A stretch of DNA of 64,000 bases, taken from Nephromyces sp. MM_2019. Taxonomy: Eukaryota; Apicomplexa; Aconoidasida; Nephromycida. The stretch spans positions 1 through 64,000 of the forward strand of contig JADHZB010001622.1 of NCBI GenBank assembly GCA_015657535.1, read 5' to 3'. The notes below the pieces were generated by a model. It made no database searches. It was given only the letters and a program-made list of their open reading frames with translations, and was not told where the DNA came from. Shown here in pieces: positions 1-12,700 of the stretch. A program made the position numbers and the translations under genes. Numbering within the stretch: position 1 is the first letter of the stretch; each line of letters begins with the position of its first letter.

Positions 1-272
1 ACATACACACACAGTTACATACACACACAGTTACATACACACACAATCACACACACACAGTTACACATACACACACAGTCACATACACACACAGTTACAT
101 ACACACACAGTTACATACACACACAGTTACATACACGCACAGTTACATACACACACAGTTACATACACACACAGTTACATACACACACAATCACACATAC
201 ACACACAGTCACACATACACACACAGTCACACATACACACACAGTCACACATACACACAGTCACACACACAC
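1..272. repeat. CA-rich minisatellite at the window edge
   Basis: The window opens inside a tandem array whose basic unit is about 16 bp (acatacacacacagtt), with variants acaatcacac and acagtcacac. The array runs from base 1, so its left part lies outside the window. It decays into ordinary A-rich sequence near 272. No coding potential is seen. Confidence 0.9.
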
Positions 273-2090
273 TAATATCCCTGAACACACATATGAACTC
301 ATAAACGCCCATTAAATCTGATGAACAAAAACTAAAGCACCCAAAGCAGTAGCACTAAAATAAGTTTCCAAGCATATCTATGAGCTTGAGACTCATCTCA
401 ACATTTGTAAAAGACACACACATTCAAACATCACTAATAAAAGGATCAAAAGAAGAGCAAACAAGTGTGAGACTATTGAAAGAGGAGTGAACAAACGGTA
501 GATGGAAGATATTCCCTCACATTAAATACCTCCAAAAACTATGCTAAGAGCAAGGTTCACTATATATGTAGCTGCATATGGAAGATGGCGTGAATAGAAA
601 GCTGCTGGGTAAGTGCATCCAGCATAGGGAATGCGGATACATTTGCCGATGAGATTGAGTGCATGTGAGTAAGTCTCTCCCGCTGTGTGCGTAAGATTTT
701 CTGTGCGAGTAAGCCTCACTAGATGCGTTTTCTTGTGTGCATCAGGATGCGTTTGTGAGGTTGAGTTTTTGCATACGAGAATCAGCAAGCTTGTGGGGCA
801 ATACGCGAGACTTTGTATGAGAAAATGAGCACGGGTCCGCACCTTGTGTTTGAGCTTAAGAATTCGGGTATTATGGTTATGTCTGTGAGTTTGTACAAAG
901 AAGTCAGCTTCAAAAACGGTAAGCACACTAGTATAAGACTCCAAGAAAAACACAGTTCACCTTCTCTATATATGCATTGAGTGTATAAAGTTGCTCACTA
1001 TACTTCTCTTTACATCGCTAAGAGATATCAAACAAGATAGCAGCACATTGTCCCAATGCATCAGCCTATAGTATCAGCATAGAGTCAAAGGCAAATTCAC
1101 AGCACATCAAAAAGCAGCAAGAGAGTCTCAAATAGTCACAAAAAGCATCAAAACTACAATTCAAGCACTTAAAGAGTGAATTCGTCAGTGCAGGTAGTAT
1201 TGAGTGGCGTTAGCAAGTGAAAGTATCGTGTGTGCGTAGACTGCTTAGTAGATGCTATCCAAAATCAGAATTTCATGTTTTTTTATACACAAAAACAAAG
1301 AAGAGCTTGGAATTCAAGCAAATCTCTCATCTAATCTCATTTTGTATTTCCAAATGAAAAAACCAAGTCACTAAAGTCATAATATATAATTGAAGCAACA
1401 AACTTTACACACAGCATGCAAGCTATTCAAATGGATTAAAAAATCCCAGATTCAGCATTCAGCTTATTCAATAGGCTTCAAAAATTGCACGCACAAAGCA
1501 TGGACTATGTCCAAATGACGTTAAAACTCACAAAAACAGCGTATATCCTAGCCAAATGATATCAAAACACACACACAAAAGGCTAATTTCAATTTTTTTA
1601 GCAATGCTCTACAAAAAGCATATCAATCCTTCAACTTCATTCACCCTGCACCTAAAAACCCATCCAAGCACTCCAGGAAACCAATTTTTCCGAGAAATTT
1701 AGAAGCAGTAATATCAATGAGTGATACGAAAACTCATAAAATGTCTTTAGGAATTAAACAATGAACAAATCAAAAAATCGAATACAGTAAAAGGGCCTAG
1801 ACTAACACACGAGGCCCACCGAGTATCGCCCAATGCTCATCAAAAGAAATGGAGCTCTAATCAAGTTTCAAAGATTAGAGAGATCATTCAAAAGAACCAA
1901 TTCTCCATGCACAAAGCTCGGCCACTGAAGAAGATACGGAGGTTTTGCGACGCTGAATGAAGAAATGGTCATAGCTACGTGAAGAAACAATTAAATAAAC
2001 TTTAGCGAGTGTATGTACATACATGGGGTGCAGATTTTGAAACCGCATGCAGTGAAGACTGCTATTTACAAAAACAAAAGAAAGTGAATA
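273..2090. other. A-rich stretch without a recognisable gene
   Basis: No exon with family resemblance or phase-consistent splice sites was found on either strand. A 143-codon open frame on the minus strand (953-522) is rich in H, T, R and N and reads like translated CA/GT-rich DNA; I do not accept it as a gene. The A-rich + strand matches the antisense of T-rich introns elsewhere in the window, so this could be intron or flank of a minus-strand gene. Confidence 0.4.
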
Positions 2091-2095
2091 TGCAG

Positions 2096-2262
2096 ACACA
2101 CACAGATACACTTGTGCACAAATATACACATACAGATACACTTGTGCACGCACACACACAAATGCACATATATACACATACAGATACACTTGCACGCACA
2201 CACACAAATGCACAAATGCACACAGATATACAACTACACACACATACACTAGGCAAGACCTA
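2096..2262. repeat. CA-type minisatellite with a longer period
   Basis: Imperfect tandem copies of a unit containing acagatacacttg followed by cacacacaaatgcac; the core recurs at least three times in about 165 bp. Open frames on both strands here (2009-2353 and 2306-1884) are products of the repeat, with low-complexity HT or VCV proteins. Confidence 0.8.
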
Positions 2263-3351
2263 CAAGTTAACAATAGAAACAAACACACACCAGCAGAGAC
2301 CTGCATGTCAATTTAAATTGAAAACACACACACCAGAAAGATGTACATGTTAGCATAAATTGAACACAAGCTCGTTCATCTTCGTAGCACAGGAATAGGC
2401 ACCAACATTATTAGAATCGCACAAACATATACATACACAAACCCACACACGCATCAACTTTACCCACTTGTTGACTCATACTTTGAGGCACCCTCAAAGG
2501 CACTTTCACATACACATACACTCCCTCACTCTTTGGATAATAGCACAATACTCTGCGACCTGATAAAAAATCCGCAACACACACACAGAAGTGTGGAAAG
2601 AAAATAAAGCACTAATCCCTCAAAAAAGCTTCAGAAAACAAACGCACCACCAAGTTCACGACTCTGCCTCGTTACACACACACAACATTGAAACATCAAA
2701 TACTAAAGATTCAAGGAGCAAAAACCTGCCTACAATGATACTGGTAATGATTGACAATGATGCACAAATCTATAATGCTCCTCAATAGTAACCAGAATAC
2801 TGTCAGAGATAATTGTACACACATAGTCTTGCACTACACTCCCAACTGCACACGCCCTAACATATACAAATAAAAGCCCTAAGGTTTTATTGCGCTATCA
2901 AACAAGCAAGGAATTAAACAGGAAGAAACAGTATAAATATTAGTCTATGAGAAGAACAAGGGCAAAAAATTCACCCATTTAAAAAACTTCTTAGACACAC
3001 ACACACACACAATTGCGTTCCATTGATATCATTAAAAGTTCCACACACACGGATTCAAGTGCTAAACATACACAACGAAACAAAGGGTTTCGAAAGAAAC
3101 CCACACAGCAAATTCCATTAAAAGCCACTACAGTCATACAAAAAAGCAGCGTATTGCGACGTACTAGTACGCAAGGAAGCCTCATAAGCTACTCAAGAAG
3201 ACACTCACCTATACAGTGATATGCGAGCGACAAGATGCTTCACATTCGCATTCATCCGGTGGCATGCTTCTTACTGAGCTTACCATATATATAGTTGCAA
3301 ACATATAGTATCATACCGCTTCGCTACCATACTGTAGCCCATTAGCATATT
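2263..3351. other. A-rich stretch without a recognisable gene
   Basis: Scattered short CA runs, for example near 3000. No exon, RNA gene or mobile element could be supported on either strand. Confidence 0.4.
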
Positions 3352-3460
3352 ACACACACACACACACACAGACACACACACACACACACACAGACACACA
3401 CACACAGACACAGAGACACAGAGACACAGAGACACAGAGACACACACACACACACACACG
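3352..3460. repeat. Compound (CA)n/(GACA)n microsatellite
   Basis: An uninterrupted run of CA dinucleotides broken by cagaca and gagaca units, about 109 bp. It lies in otherwise unannotated A-rich sequence. Confidence 0.9.
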
Positions 3461-4055
3461 ATGGCGTACCATACGTTCAATGGCACTATCCAAAGCTTGG
3501 GGTTACTAAAAAAAAAAACACATATATAAAACCCCCTCCTTAATGATATATGTTCTCAGTAGCTCACAGAAAGCTAATGAAAGAGTCAAAGGCCGAAGAA
3601 TATATATCAAAAACTCTACCAGAAAATTACTAAGCCTACAAATCCACACCATACGAGCTTTTAAACACACCAAAACTCATGTATTAACCATGCTCCGGCA
3701 GTATTGAAGACGTATATATACGCTGTATTATCACCGTAGCAGCTTATTGAGTCTTAATCTGGGAGTAAAAGGTAGGTTTTACTTTGGTCATCCGAAAGTG
3801 AGAGTTGACAAAGTTAATTCAGTAAGAACAGCAGAACGTAGAAAAAGTGCAGCATAAGAGAATTTGGGGTGAATTAGTGGTCATCAGAGCCCAAAGTGGA
3901 AGAAGCAAGGCAGAGTAGGTATGTTATAACGAATCAGTAGTCACAACATACATTACAGGCACAGCCATTAAGCTAAGCATCAATAACAAAACGTTATACA
4001 ATCAAAAAATAGGCGAAAAGAGAGAGCACTAGTAACCGATATCCAAACAACTCAT
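3461..4055. other. Stretch without a recognisable gene
   Basis: AT-rich sequence with a short oligo-A run near 3511. I see no feature in it. Confidence 0.4.
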
Positions 4056-4061
4056 ATTATG

Positions 4062-4245
4062 CGGTTTTCACCAGACATGCAATGTTTTGTGACACACACA
4101 ATTTTCCAAGAAGACATGCAAATTTGCGTAGATTGTAGCAAAACGGTGTTTATCAAACATAATTTTCCAAGAAGACACTCAAATTTGCTTAAACAGCAGC
4201 GTTGTTTAACACATACTTCCTTGAAGACATGCAGATTTTGCCAAA
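4062..4245. repeat. Degenerate tandem repeat, 52-61 bp period
   Basis: Three to four diverged copies. The core aattttccaagaagaca starts at 4100 and again at 4161. A shortened copy carrying gaagacatgcagatttt lies near 4223, and a partial copy (agacatgcaatgttttgtg) lies near 4074. Both strands remain open through the array (4059-4259 and 4249-4052), which follows from the repeat and does not show coding. Confidence 0.7.
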
Positions 4246-6690
4246 ACAACGGAATCTAGCTCTTTTGTAACCTGCATATCATTACAAAGTGCTTAAACGA
4301 AATAGCAAATGAATGCATAAAATTCTTTACAAAGCCACAAAGAGCAAAACGAGTGTGAAAAGTTTGTTCCATGACATTTACGCCATAAAATTAAGTTGAA
4401 AGGAAAAAAAGCTGCAGATATAAGAGCAAAGAGAGCAGCTCAATCTACTGCACAAGAGAAAGCTGAAGCCTCCAGTAAAAACGAATGGAAGTCGCCTGAA
4501 AAAATGGGCAAGCTTCCTTCATTCTCAAGAACAGCGAAAAAATCTCAGTTTCAAGCTAATTTTATATCTACAAGCACGAAAGTAGGGGATAGAGCATCAT
4601 AATAGCCTCATATAGTCAGGTGCACCTATCTATTGCTTGCTACTACATTAGTATACTAGAGATCAAAAATTCAACGTAAACAATGCACACATACCGCATA
4701 TAGTAGTAAACTTTGAAGATGTGCAAAAAAAGCGGAAGACGTAGCACTTTCCGGACGAAAATTTCATCAAAATTAAGCAGAACAGATGAAAAACGTTGCA
4801 TAATAAAAGAACTAACACTGTCACATGCAAAACTAGTAAAAAAAAGCACCCACACACCAAAAAATAAAGCACACTACACACAAGCAAGGAAAGAGAATAA
4901 ACAACACACACAATAAGTAAAAGAATTAACAAATACGCAGGTCAGAAAGCTACATATTCACAAGCAAAAAAGCTCACAGAAGGAAAAAATTATTACACTT
5001 AATATACAAGGAAAAATACCCTTTTATATCAGGAATATACACTCAAAAAACCACATAGAATACGAAAACACATCAGCATAAAAACATACATGAAGACATA
5101 TACATGACCATATACGTACGAACACACAAAACTATATATAGAAAGACATATAAACACAAAAAAACACAGAAAAAAATTGTTTTGCCTGGACCATCAGGTA
5201 ATAGAAACAAAAAGTCTCTAAATTATACGAGCTATATGGAAAGTTTCGGAGGTAGTCATTTGCTCTACTGCAGTACAAAATTACCTGAATCTGCTCCAAC
5301 AGATCTGCATTACGCAAAACATACGAAAATTAACACACACATCAGGTTAAAAGATAATATACACAGATACAACACAGGGAAGATTTTATCAATGAGTGAT
5401 CATTCACCATTCAGCATACAAAGGAAGCAAACTATAACACACACAGGACATCAACCTACTCAGTCATCTATAAAAGAAAAGATATCTTTATATATATGTT
5501 AATCACATTTACATATCACGAGAGACACCAACACTTTTTGTAAACGAGAGATAAGCAGCATAAAACGGCTAGAAAAAACTAGGATTCATCAAAACCAACA
5601 TAAATATATATATATCAGCGTCCATGCATACTAACCATCATACACACAATGACATTCAAATAAATTTGCATACACACGCTTTCATCTACACAAACTCTCG
5701 CAGCTATAAACATGCACATTTACAAACATCTATAAAAATTCACAATTATACAGTCTCACACTTTTTTACACTACCAAAACAATCACAAAGATTCACACCC
5801 ATGCACTCATGCCTACAACCATATCAACATAAAATCATCTAAATGCACCAAAAACGATATACTCCTGTGAAGGAGATATCTTCTACTTATCAGAATTACT
5901 AATGACAAAAGCACTTCAAAAATTAACTTTCACCAGCATGATCCTCACGAATATTTCACAGAATGTCCAAAACACGCACACCTACAAAGTATCATTGTAT
6001 ATACGTTTGCCATAGTAGCGTAAAATTAAAAAGCCTTTTGTTACCTCTTTCTACCAAGCCATTCTATATATACACAGAAACTGCCACACTAGAGATGAAA
6101 TGTCGCGATAATTGTATAAGCAAGAAAACAAAAGATTATCCAAAACATAATGCATATACAAAAACTTTGATAAAATATATACGTAGGCCTGACCAGGCCG
6201 TGACACCTTCAGCAATCATTGATAGACCCGCAGCGATTTTTTTCTTATCATCAAACTTTCACGAAGGAAGTAAGTAAATGAGAAATTCAAAATACAATTC
6301 AACAAAAACTGCCAAGAAGAAAGCATCTCTTATATAGAGAGAGAGATGAATAGAAAAATCTTCCACCTCTTTCTCCGTAACGCATAAAATGAGTTATTCT
6401 CATAGAATAAGAAAGAAAAGCCATAATAGTAGTCAAATATAGCAAAAAACATATAAAATGGCCAAACCTGCAAAGAGTTCGCAATCACTTATAAGCTACA
6501 GGAAAGCTGCAACAAAAATTTGTCTCTGCCACTACACCTAATCAAACTTTTATGGCTTCCAAAATCAAACCCCGTTCTGCTAAAACCTTTTAAAAACACA
6601 CTCTTCCTCATATAAGGCAAGAGCAACTATCAAAAAAACTCACAGGGCCATCTATAGACCCCACAGTAATCTGGATACGAAAGCTTGAAA
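4246..6690. other. A-rich stretch without a recognisable gene
   Basis: Several open frames of 60-130 codons exist on the + strand, for example 4396-4602 (K/A/S-rich) and 5104-5502 (K/T/H-rich). Each is explained by A-rich composition, and none shows a family motif or a strong splice context. An oligo-T tract near 6240 is the only other structure noted. Confidence 0.4.
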
Positions 6691-6696
6691 GTTTAC

Positions 6697-7625
6697 AAGT
6701 TTTTATGGGAGGCAACCGACTCATCATCGTAGAATCTACTGCCTTCTGGGTACACGAGGATGGCATCTGAACAAAACAGAGCAATCTGTTTTCCTTCCTA
6801 TAGTGCACGCTTCCAGGAGAGATCAAAAATACATTTTAAAATATGCAAAAGCCGAGATATTTGAGTGAAGAAAAACCAAAGGGGGCAAGAAAAACAGAAA
6901 CAAAAATTTGATTCATAAACATGCTATAGATGATATCTCAAAGCAGAAACCACGTATATGAAGATCACGTGGAATTCCCAAACAACTCCCTAAGCAGTGA
7001 GAACTAAATGGTGATCAGATTGCACCCAAGAATAGCGATGTGTTTCTCTAGCATACACAATTTTTGTCAGAAAATGCTACGACTATATGTATATACATAG
7101 AGCAAGGTCAAGTCGACTTTGCAGCTGTCTGAGCTACTCTATACATTGTAAGGACCGCTCCCCCTTTCGGGCACCGTCGCTGCTTTTCATGTCCAAAAAG
7201 CACAAAAAGCTTTGTAAGCGAGCGAGCACAGTGTTTATACTTCGGAGGATTTCATCGAAAGGAAGTTTAAACATCAGAAAAGATGCTTACAAGCAGTGCC
7301 AGGGGTCATAACTTGCCGCTATTTCGAGGCAAAATATATGATGTTTGCGACTTTTTAGCAGACAAAACCTTGATCCATAAAGCATCATGGAATGCCCTTC
7401 ATTAAAACTGCTGTAACAGTTGTATTTCTGGCGGACATCGAAATATGAGCTAAAATCGGAAGAGAGAGGAGAAAGGCGGGGATGGCCGCCCAGTAAGGTC
7501 ATCCCTGAGCTCCACGTTACTCAATGAGGCAGGTATAAGCAAAGCTATTCCTGTTATATGAAGCACGTACCAAGCGAGTGATAACTGGTTAAGAACTCTG
7601 AGTAAGGAAGATTGTTTGAAATGCA
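6697..7625 (-). CDS. Possible PlsC-type lysophospholipid acyltransferase exons (fragmentary)
   Basis: Three minus-strand segments occur in the order expected for a glycerolipid acyltransferase. Exon 7625-7571 reads CISNNLPYSEFL..., a degenerate match to the N-H-x4-D motif I region. The segment about 7199-7137 reads FLDMKSSDGARKGERSLQ, like the stretch after motif II. Exon 6766-6697, after a tgttcag acceptor and ending at a gtaaac donor, reads AILVYPEGSRFYDDE, a good match to the FPEGTR motif III. The exons linking them were not resolved and motif I has N for the catalytic H, so this may be a pseudogene, a wrong frame or chance. No start or stop is assigned. Confidence 0.3.
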
Positions 7626-9634
7626 CTGCTGACGTACATATATCAGCAGCAAGTGTTGCTCATATTTCCAGCTTAAAATTCATTACAATCCCCGACATAT
7701 CAGTACCAGAGATATTTCTCAAAGGCACCGGCATGTGGTCTACGGAAAATACTGCACATGTATCCCCAAAAATTAACAGCATAGCTTCTCATATCACCTC
7801 GTAGCTTATTGAAGATAAGCCAGTTCAGAGGGAAAAGGAAGAGGGGTCAAAAACTCTGCTAAATTACTATATCCAAAGTAGTCATCGCAATGGAATATTA
7901 TTTCCCGTTTTCTTCAGACTAGGTACTCCGCAACATAACACGTATTATAATTAAAGGTCGAACCTCAGTGCTGTAAAAATAGGCATAAAATTCATCAAAA
8001 GCCTAAAAGTAACAAGATACTGCTGAAAATCTCTTTAAAAATATATTACAACCAAATTCCAAGTGAAGTAACAGCAGAAAACCCAAAATTGCTTGCAAAA
8101 TACAACCCTAATAAGTAATGATATCATAGCTCGATAAAACCATTTAAAACAGAGAACAAAATAGCGGAAAAACCAAATGGAGCAATTATAACCTGTACAC
8201 TAGCCACAAGCGTCACATACAAGGCAAAGCTGCCCCCTTTTTTTCTACGTATATAGAAAAAAATCGTAATTTATAAATATAAATTTTCCTCTTCTGCAAT
8301 TTCAGACACTCCATTCCATTACTACAGAGTATTATATCACAATGTAGATATGTAGCAAGCACTATAGGACAGTGTACACAATTATCAAAGAAAAGTAAAA
8401 TTGAAAAGATATCCGATAGCAATATATTGCCGAAATCGCTACCTTCTTTGACAACCTTATGCAATACCACTGCTTTCTAATTAATTCACGAGTATTCCTG
8501 CGTGCACAGTTATATTAAAAGGCTTGTGCTATCGTACGAAAAAATATCCCACACGGTAAATCTTCTCCGTAGGGGCACCGCGTCAAACACACATGCACAA
8601 CGCATGGGTACTATGCTCTTGTACCTCCTGCCTAAACACAGCAAAAGAGGCAGCACAACAAAATACAGCATCCCCCGCAATGCACATATATACATCCTGT
8701 ATCCTCTTGTTATGAAACTCATTCCTACACTTGCTGCGTTTACATAAGCCAAAAATGATATAGCGGCAAAAAACCTTCGCAAAGGCATAATTATAAGAAC
8801 AACACGTAGAGTATGCAACCTCATACCGCTCTTGCACTACCGATATTAACTCATGCTTACTCCGCCTCTAAAGATCTGTGAAATAACGTAAATTATTAAA
8901 AACATGAGATATTCTCAAATATTCCAATACCCCTTTATATCCGCCAGAGCCTTTGGAGCCTCTCAAAACGCAGCTAACCTTCTTGCGGCCGCAATGGAGA
9001 AATCCTATTTCGAATTGTTTAGCATCTTCCCGGAAAGAAAGTTTTCTGGGCCCCAGCAAACACAGGAACCCTCTCCTTCAACAGTGGGAACCACAAATGT
9101 AAGCTGGAGATAGCCCCTATACTTACAAACATGCCGCTAGCGCGTGCTGCGCACGTAGATGCTAAATATGATTTGCGTAGCAAACGAAGCTCCTTCCTCA
9201 CGTTGGCAGCATATATGTTTCCGTATATACATAATAAATACTCCCCTGAAGTGGATATCTCTGTACCCGGCACTCTCCCTCATTAACGCGCAAAAACACT
9301 ACCAAATGTCTGTCACGACGCAGATTCTTATGTCACTCGATGGCCCGTCACGATACTGCCCTTGCCAAGGCATATGGGGTGTGTGCCTCGCGATTATCAC
9401 CACATCTGCGTCGAAATACGTGTGCGTCGCGATATGTTTTAGCTCTGGTTTTTGCATATAGAAACACGCATCCGCCTTTAAGCACTACAGCGCGGGGATG
9501 GGGGATCTACAGGGACTATCAGGTCTCTTATTTGCAAGGGGGCACCGATTTTGACATGAGCAGGGCGTAATGCTTGTCGAAGCATCACGCACGTATTCGG
9601 ACTGGACGGACATTTTCAATCCAGGCGTGACTCT
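7626..9634. other. No confident gene; GC-richer patch at about 8.8-9.6 kb
   Basis: From about 8.8 to 9.6 kb base composition is less AT-biased and both strands carry overlapping open frames of 60-100 codons, so no strand can be preferred. The patch lies upstream of the possible minus-strand acyltransferase and could hold its first exons. That is not demonstrated. Confidence 0.3.
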
Positions 9635-9718
9635 GGGTTCATAGAGCAGCTCTTTGTTGGTGCAGTCCATGTTGGAGGGTTCATAGAGCAGCTCTTTGTT
9701 GATGCAGTCCATGTTGGA
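9635..9718. repeat. 42-bp tandem duplication
   Basis: Two head-to-tail copies (9635-9676 and 9677-9718) of a unit starting gggttcatagagcagctc and ending catgttgga differ at a single position. The unit length is a multiple of three and the minus strand is open through it, giving a repeated 14-residue segment containing NKELLYEP. A recent duplication; no gene could be attached to it. Confidence 0.9.
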
Positions 9719-12700
9719 CCATTGCTAGCATCTCTGTGCGTACTCAGTTACATTTCAAAGAGTGGGGATAACCAAAAAATTAGAAGTGTTCAAAAATGAA
9801 ATGAGCGCGGCAAACCATTTTGGTTGAGAATAGCTCTGCTGTGTCTATTACTAGTAAAACTTGTCTATTACCAGTGAAATCTGTGTCTACTGGCAGGGTT
9901 CATCAGGAATGTTGAAGCGAAAATGCATAGCTGCCACATTATTCGAGAATGTTCCATGAACTCGCGGAAATATCTCACAAATAAAAGTGCAATATCTAAC
10001 ACGCTGTACCACTCGGCTTATTTGTGAAAACACCCCTGCAGTGTTTCTATGCTTGAACTTCCAATTTCCAGGGTGTATCGGACGACATTTCTTTGCTTCC
10101 TCTCGTGATTATAAGGAATGCACTTTGTAAAACATTTTGTTTCGAAATATAAAGTAACGAAACACTCGGCTAATTCAATCACTTCGCTGACTCCATGGTA
10201 CAACACTGACTCAAATCTTGAAATGTAACAGTCAGTAACTGGCTCACACTTTTTGCTATAAACTAAATTCACGGCGCGAAGGATCGTGGTAGCAATCCGA
10301 ATGAATCATTTGGACTGACTCAAATACTGGAGTGAATAAATGATAGATAGTCTGTCTTAACTGCTTAAAAGCGTCAATCCATTAAAAATTACTCAACCAT
10401 TAAAGTTAGTTAATCGTTAGACCCGTTCCATTGGTATATACCCATTTCTTGTTTATTTTTTTAATAGGCTCTGATAACGTGAAAATATGATAAAGCCCCT
10501 TTCGGTTTAAGTGGCCTGCCGTTAAACTAAAAGTCCCTAGAGTAAGTTAACAAGCAGTGTTCAAAGTACCATAAGGCCATGCGTAGCTCAAAAAAGGCGT
10601 AGATATAGCAGGCAGTTTCATAGAATTGCATTTGCAAAGCATGGGAGTGACTAATGGAGGATGTTACTGTCCAGACTTAAAAAAGACTGAAGCAAGCTGT
10701 GGGTACTAGAAACTTTGCAGTAATGACGAGCATGCAACTCTTCCTCATGTTCAGCCTCATCCCGGGGGGGCACTCATTCCTGTTGAGATTGAGATTAGTT
10801 TTGTTCTCCGTTAACACAGCAATTGAGCGTATGCAGTATTTAGCAGCTTTGGAATCAAAGCAAGACTAGATTTGAGGCTTGGAGAAGATCCTTGTATGTG
10901 CGCACAAACCAAGCACAAATTACACTGGAGCGTAGGCAGCTCTTAAGCTCCCGAAATCAGTCGATTTTGGGATGATCATTGATTTTGGTAACAACGTTAA
11001 GTCATATTTTATGCAAATATTCAAGCATATTTCATCACCTCTCTTCAAGCAAATAATTTCTCAAATTTCCAGAAAAAAAAGCGTTATCCCAGCGTATCTT
11101 TCATCTACGTAGAATGTTACTACATAGTTTTGTATTGTTTCTATAGCCTACAACAAAACTTCAACATGCGTATAGTAAAATATCAATTGCACAAAGCCTC
11201 ATTTAGATTTTGACATGGTTTAACGCAAAAAAATAAAGGAGCGACTCCTCCGCAATTGCAAGCAATCGCTATGCCACTCGCTAATTACGAGAACCCGTTT
11301 TTTTTTGCACATGACACATAAATATTAGCTTTACGACATTGCCAATAAGCAGATACACAGTTCCTAACAAGCTACGATTTAGCTTAGAGGATGGTTCATC
11401 GAGAACGATTCGTCATTCCCTCCAAGATTAAGTTTCACCTCCACTTCACTCGAAAATGGAGACTAGATGTGCAATGTTCATATGCTCTGTCAGATAGGCA
11501 GTAATAAACTCAGCCTGTTGGTACCCGCCTTAGCGCTGAAGTGAACATGCCCCTGCATATCATCGCCCACTCCCATGCATGATTTTCTTTTCGAAAACAA
11601 ATGATTGCCCTTAATAGCACGCATGCACATTGGGATGAAGTTTGGGCCTTTTTTATGTTTAACTTGACTTTAGTGCATCGAAAAAATTTATTTTGTGGTA
11701 AAAAAAGAAAAAAATGCAACTACAAATTAGAAACTTCCACACCTGTTTTTTGCAGTACCAGCTTAGCTTAGTTTGTTAGTAAGGTCTATTCTCCTCTTGC
11801 TACTTCTGAAGGCATCAATTACCTGTTTGAAACTAGCATTTCTTGGATTATACTGGACAAAGTTGAACTTTTTGTTTAACTGATACGGAAAAGAAAGCGT
11901 CTATTAATTCTGCAAACACATGTGTACAAACTCCACACTGGAGGCTGCAACCGACATGGTCTAGTGTAGATGAACTAGAAAGTTAAGATCATTTTACCTT
12001 TTTTTTATTAGGATTAAAAATCTGTAACTCCTCAAATTCGAATTTACTCAGGCCTTCTCAGCAATAAGCTCTAACTAGAATTATATACATACGCTGTCTA
12101 TACAGAATTTCACTTTTAGCACTCCACAGCGAAAGGCTTCAACTGCTCCTTCATACGCTCTTTTTATGTATGGTAATCTTTCCTGTTATAAGCTTTTGGG
12201 CACCCGTCATTCGACAAAATACTCCTATTATGATTTTGAGCTCACAATCTTAGTACACAGATGATTTTTGCTAATTCCCTTTTTTGATCGCTGCTGGAAA
12301 TGGTGATTGTACTTCTCTAAGCGTCAATACAACACAAACTAGTCCGGTACTCATTGGATGGTGATGTCAAGCATTAAATATTGAGCATCTTTACCACATG
12401 TACTGAATGATTTTTTGCACACTGAATGACCCTGCAGCTCACAACAGAGGAAAAAAATTTTGGCGTGACGCAGTGGCTCAAGCATTAGACCATCCTGTAA
12501 AAGCAAGCATGAACCAGAGCGTAGTTTTGACAAAAGATAAATTAGAAGCTGCTCATGTTAACTGGGCATGATCGAGACTTGGAGTTTAATTCATAAATTA
12601 AAAAGCTTGAAAAGTCTTATTAGGTGCCGATTTCTATGCATTTGCCTTGCAGGTGAAGTGATACCGCAAAAATATGTTATAGCTAACCTATAACACACAC

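Noticed and set aside
522..953. 143-codon open frame on the minus strand
   Set aside because: H/T/R/N-rich composition expected from CA/GT-rich DNA; no motif and no splice context.
5104..5502. 132-codon open frame on the plus strand
   Set aside because: K/T/H-rich, explained by A-rich composition; no family resemblance.
12460..12540. A tRNA-like start (gacgcagtggctcaagc)
   Set aside because: No matching B box and no cloverleaf pairing could be formed.
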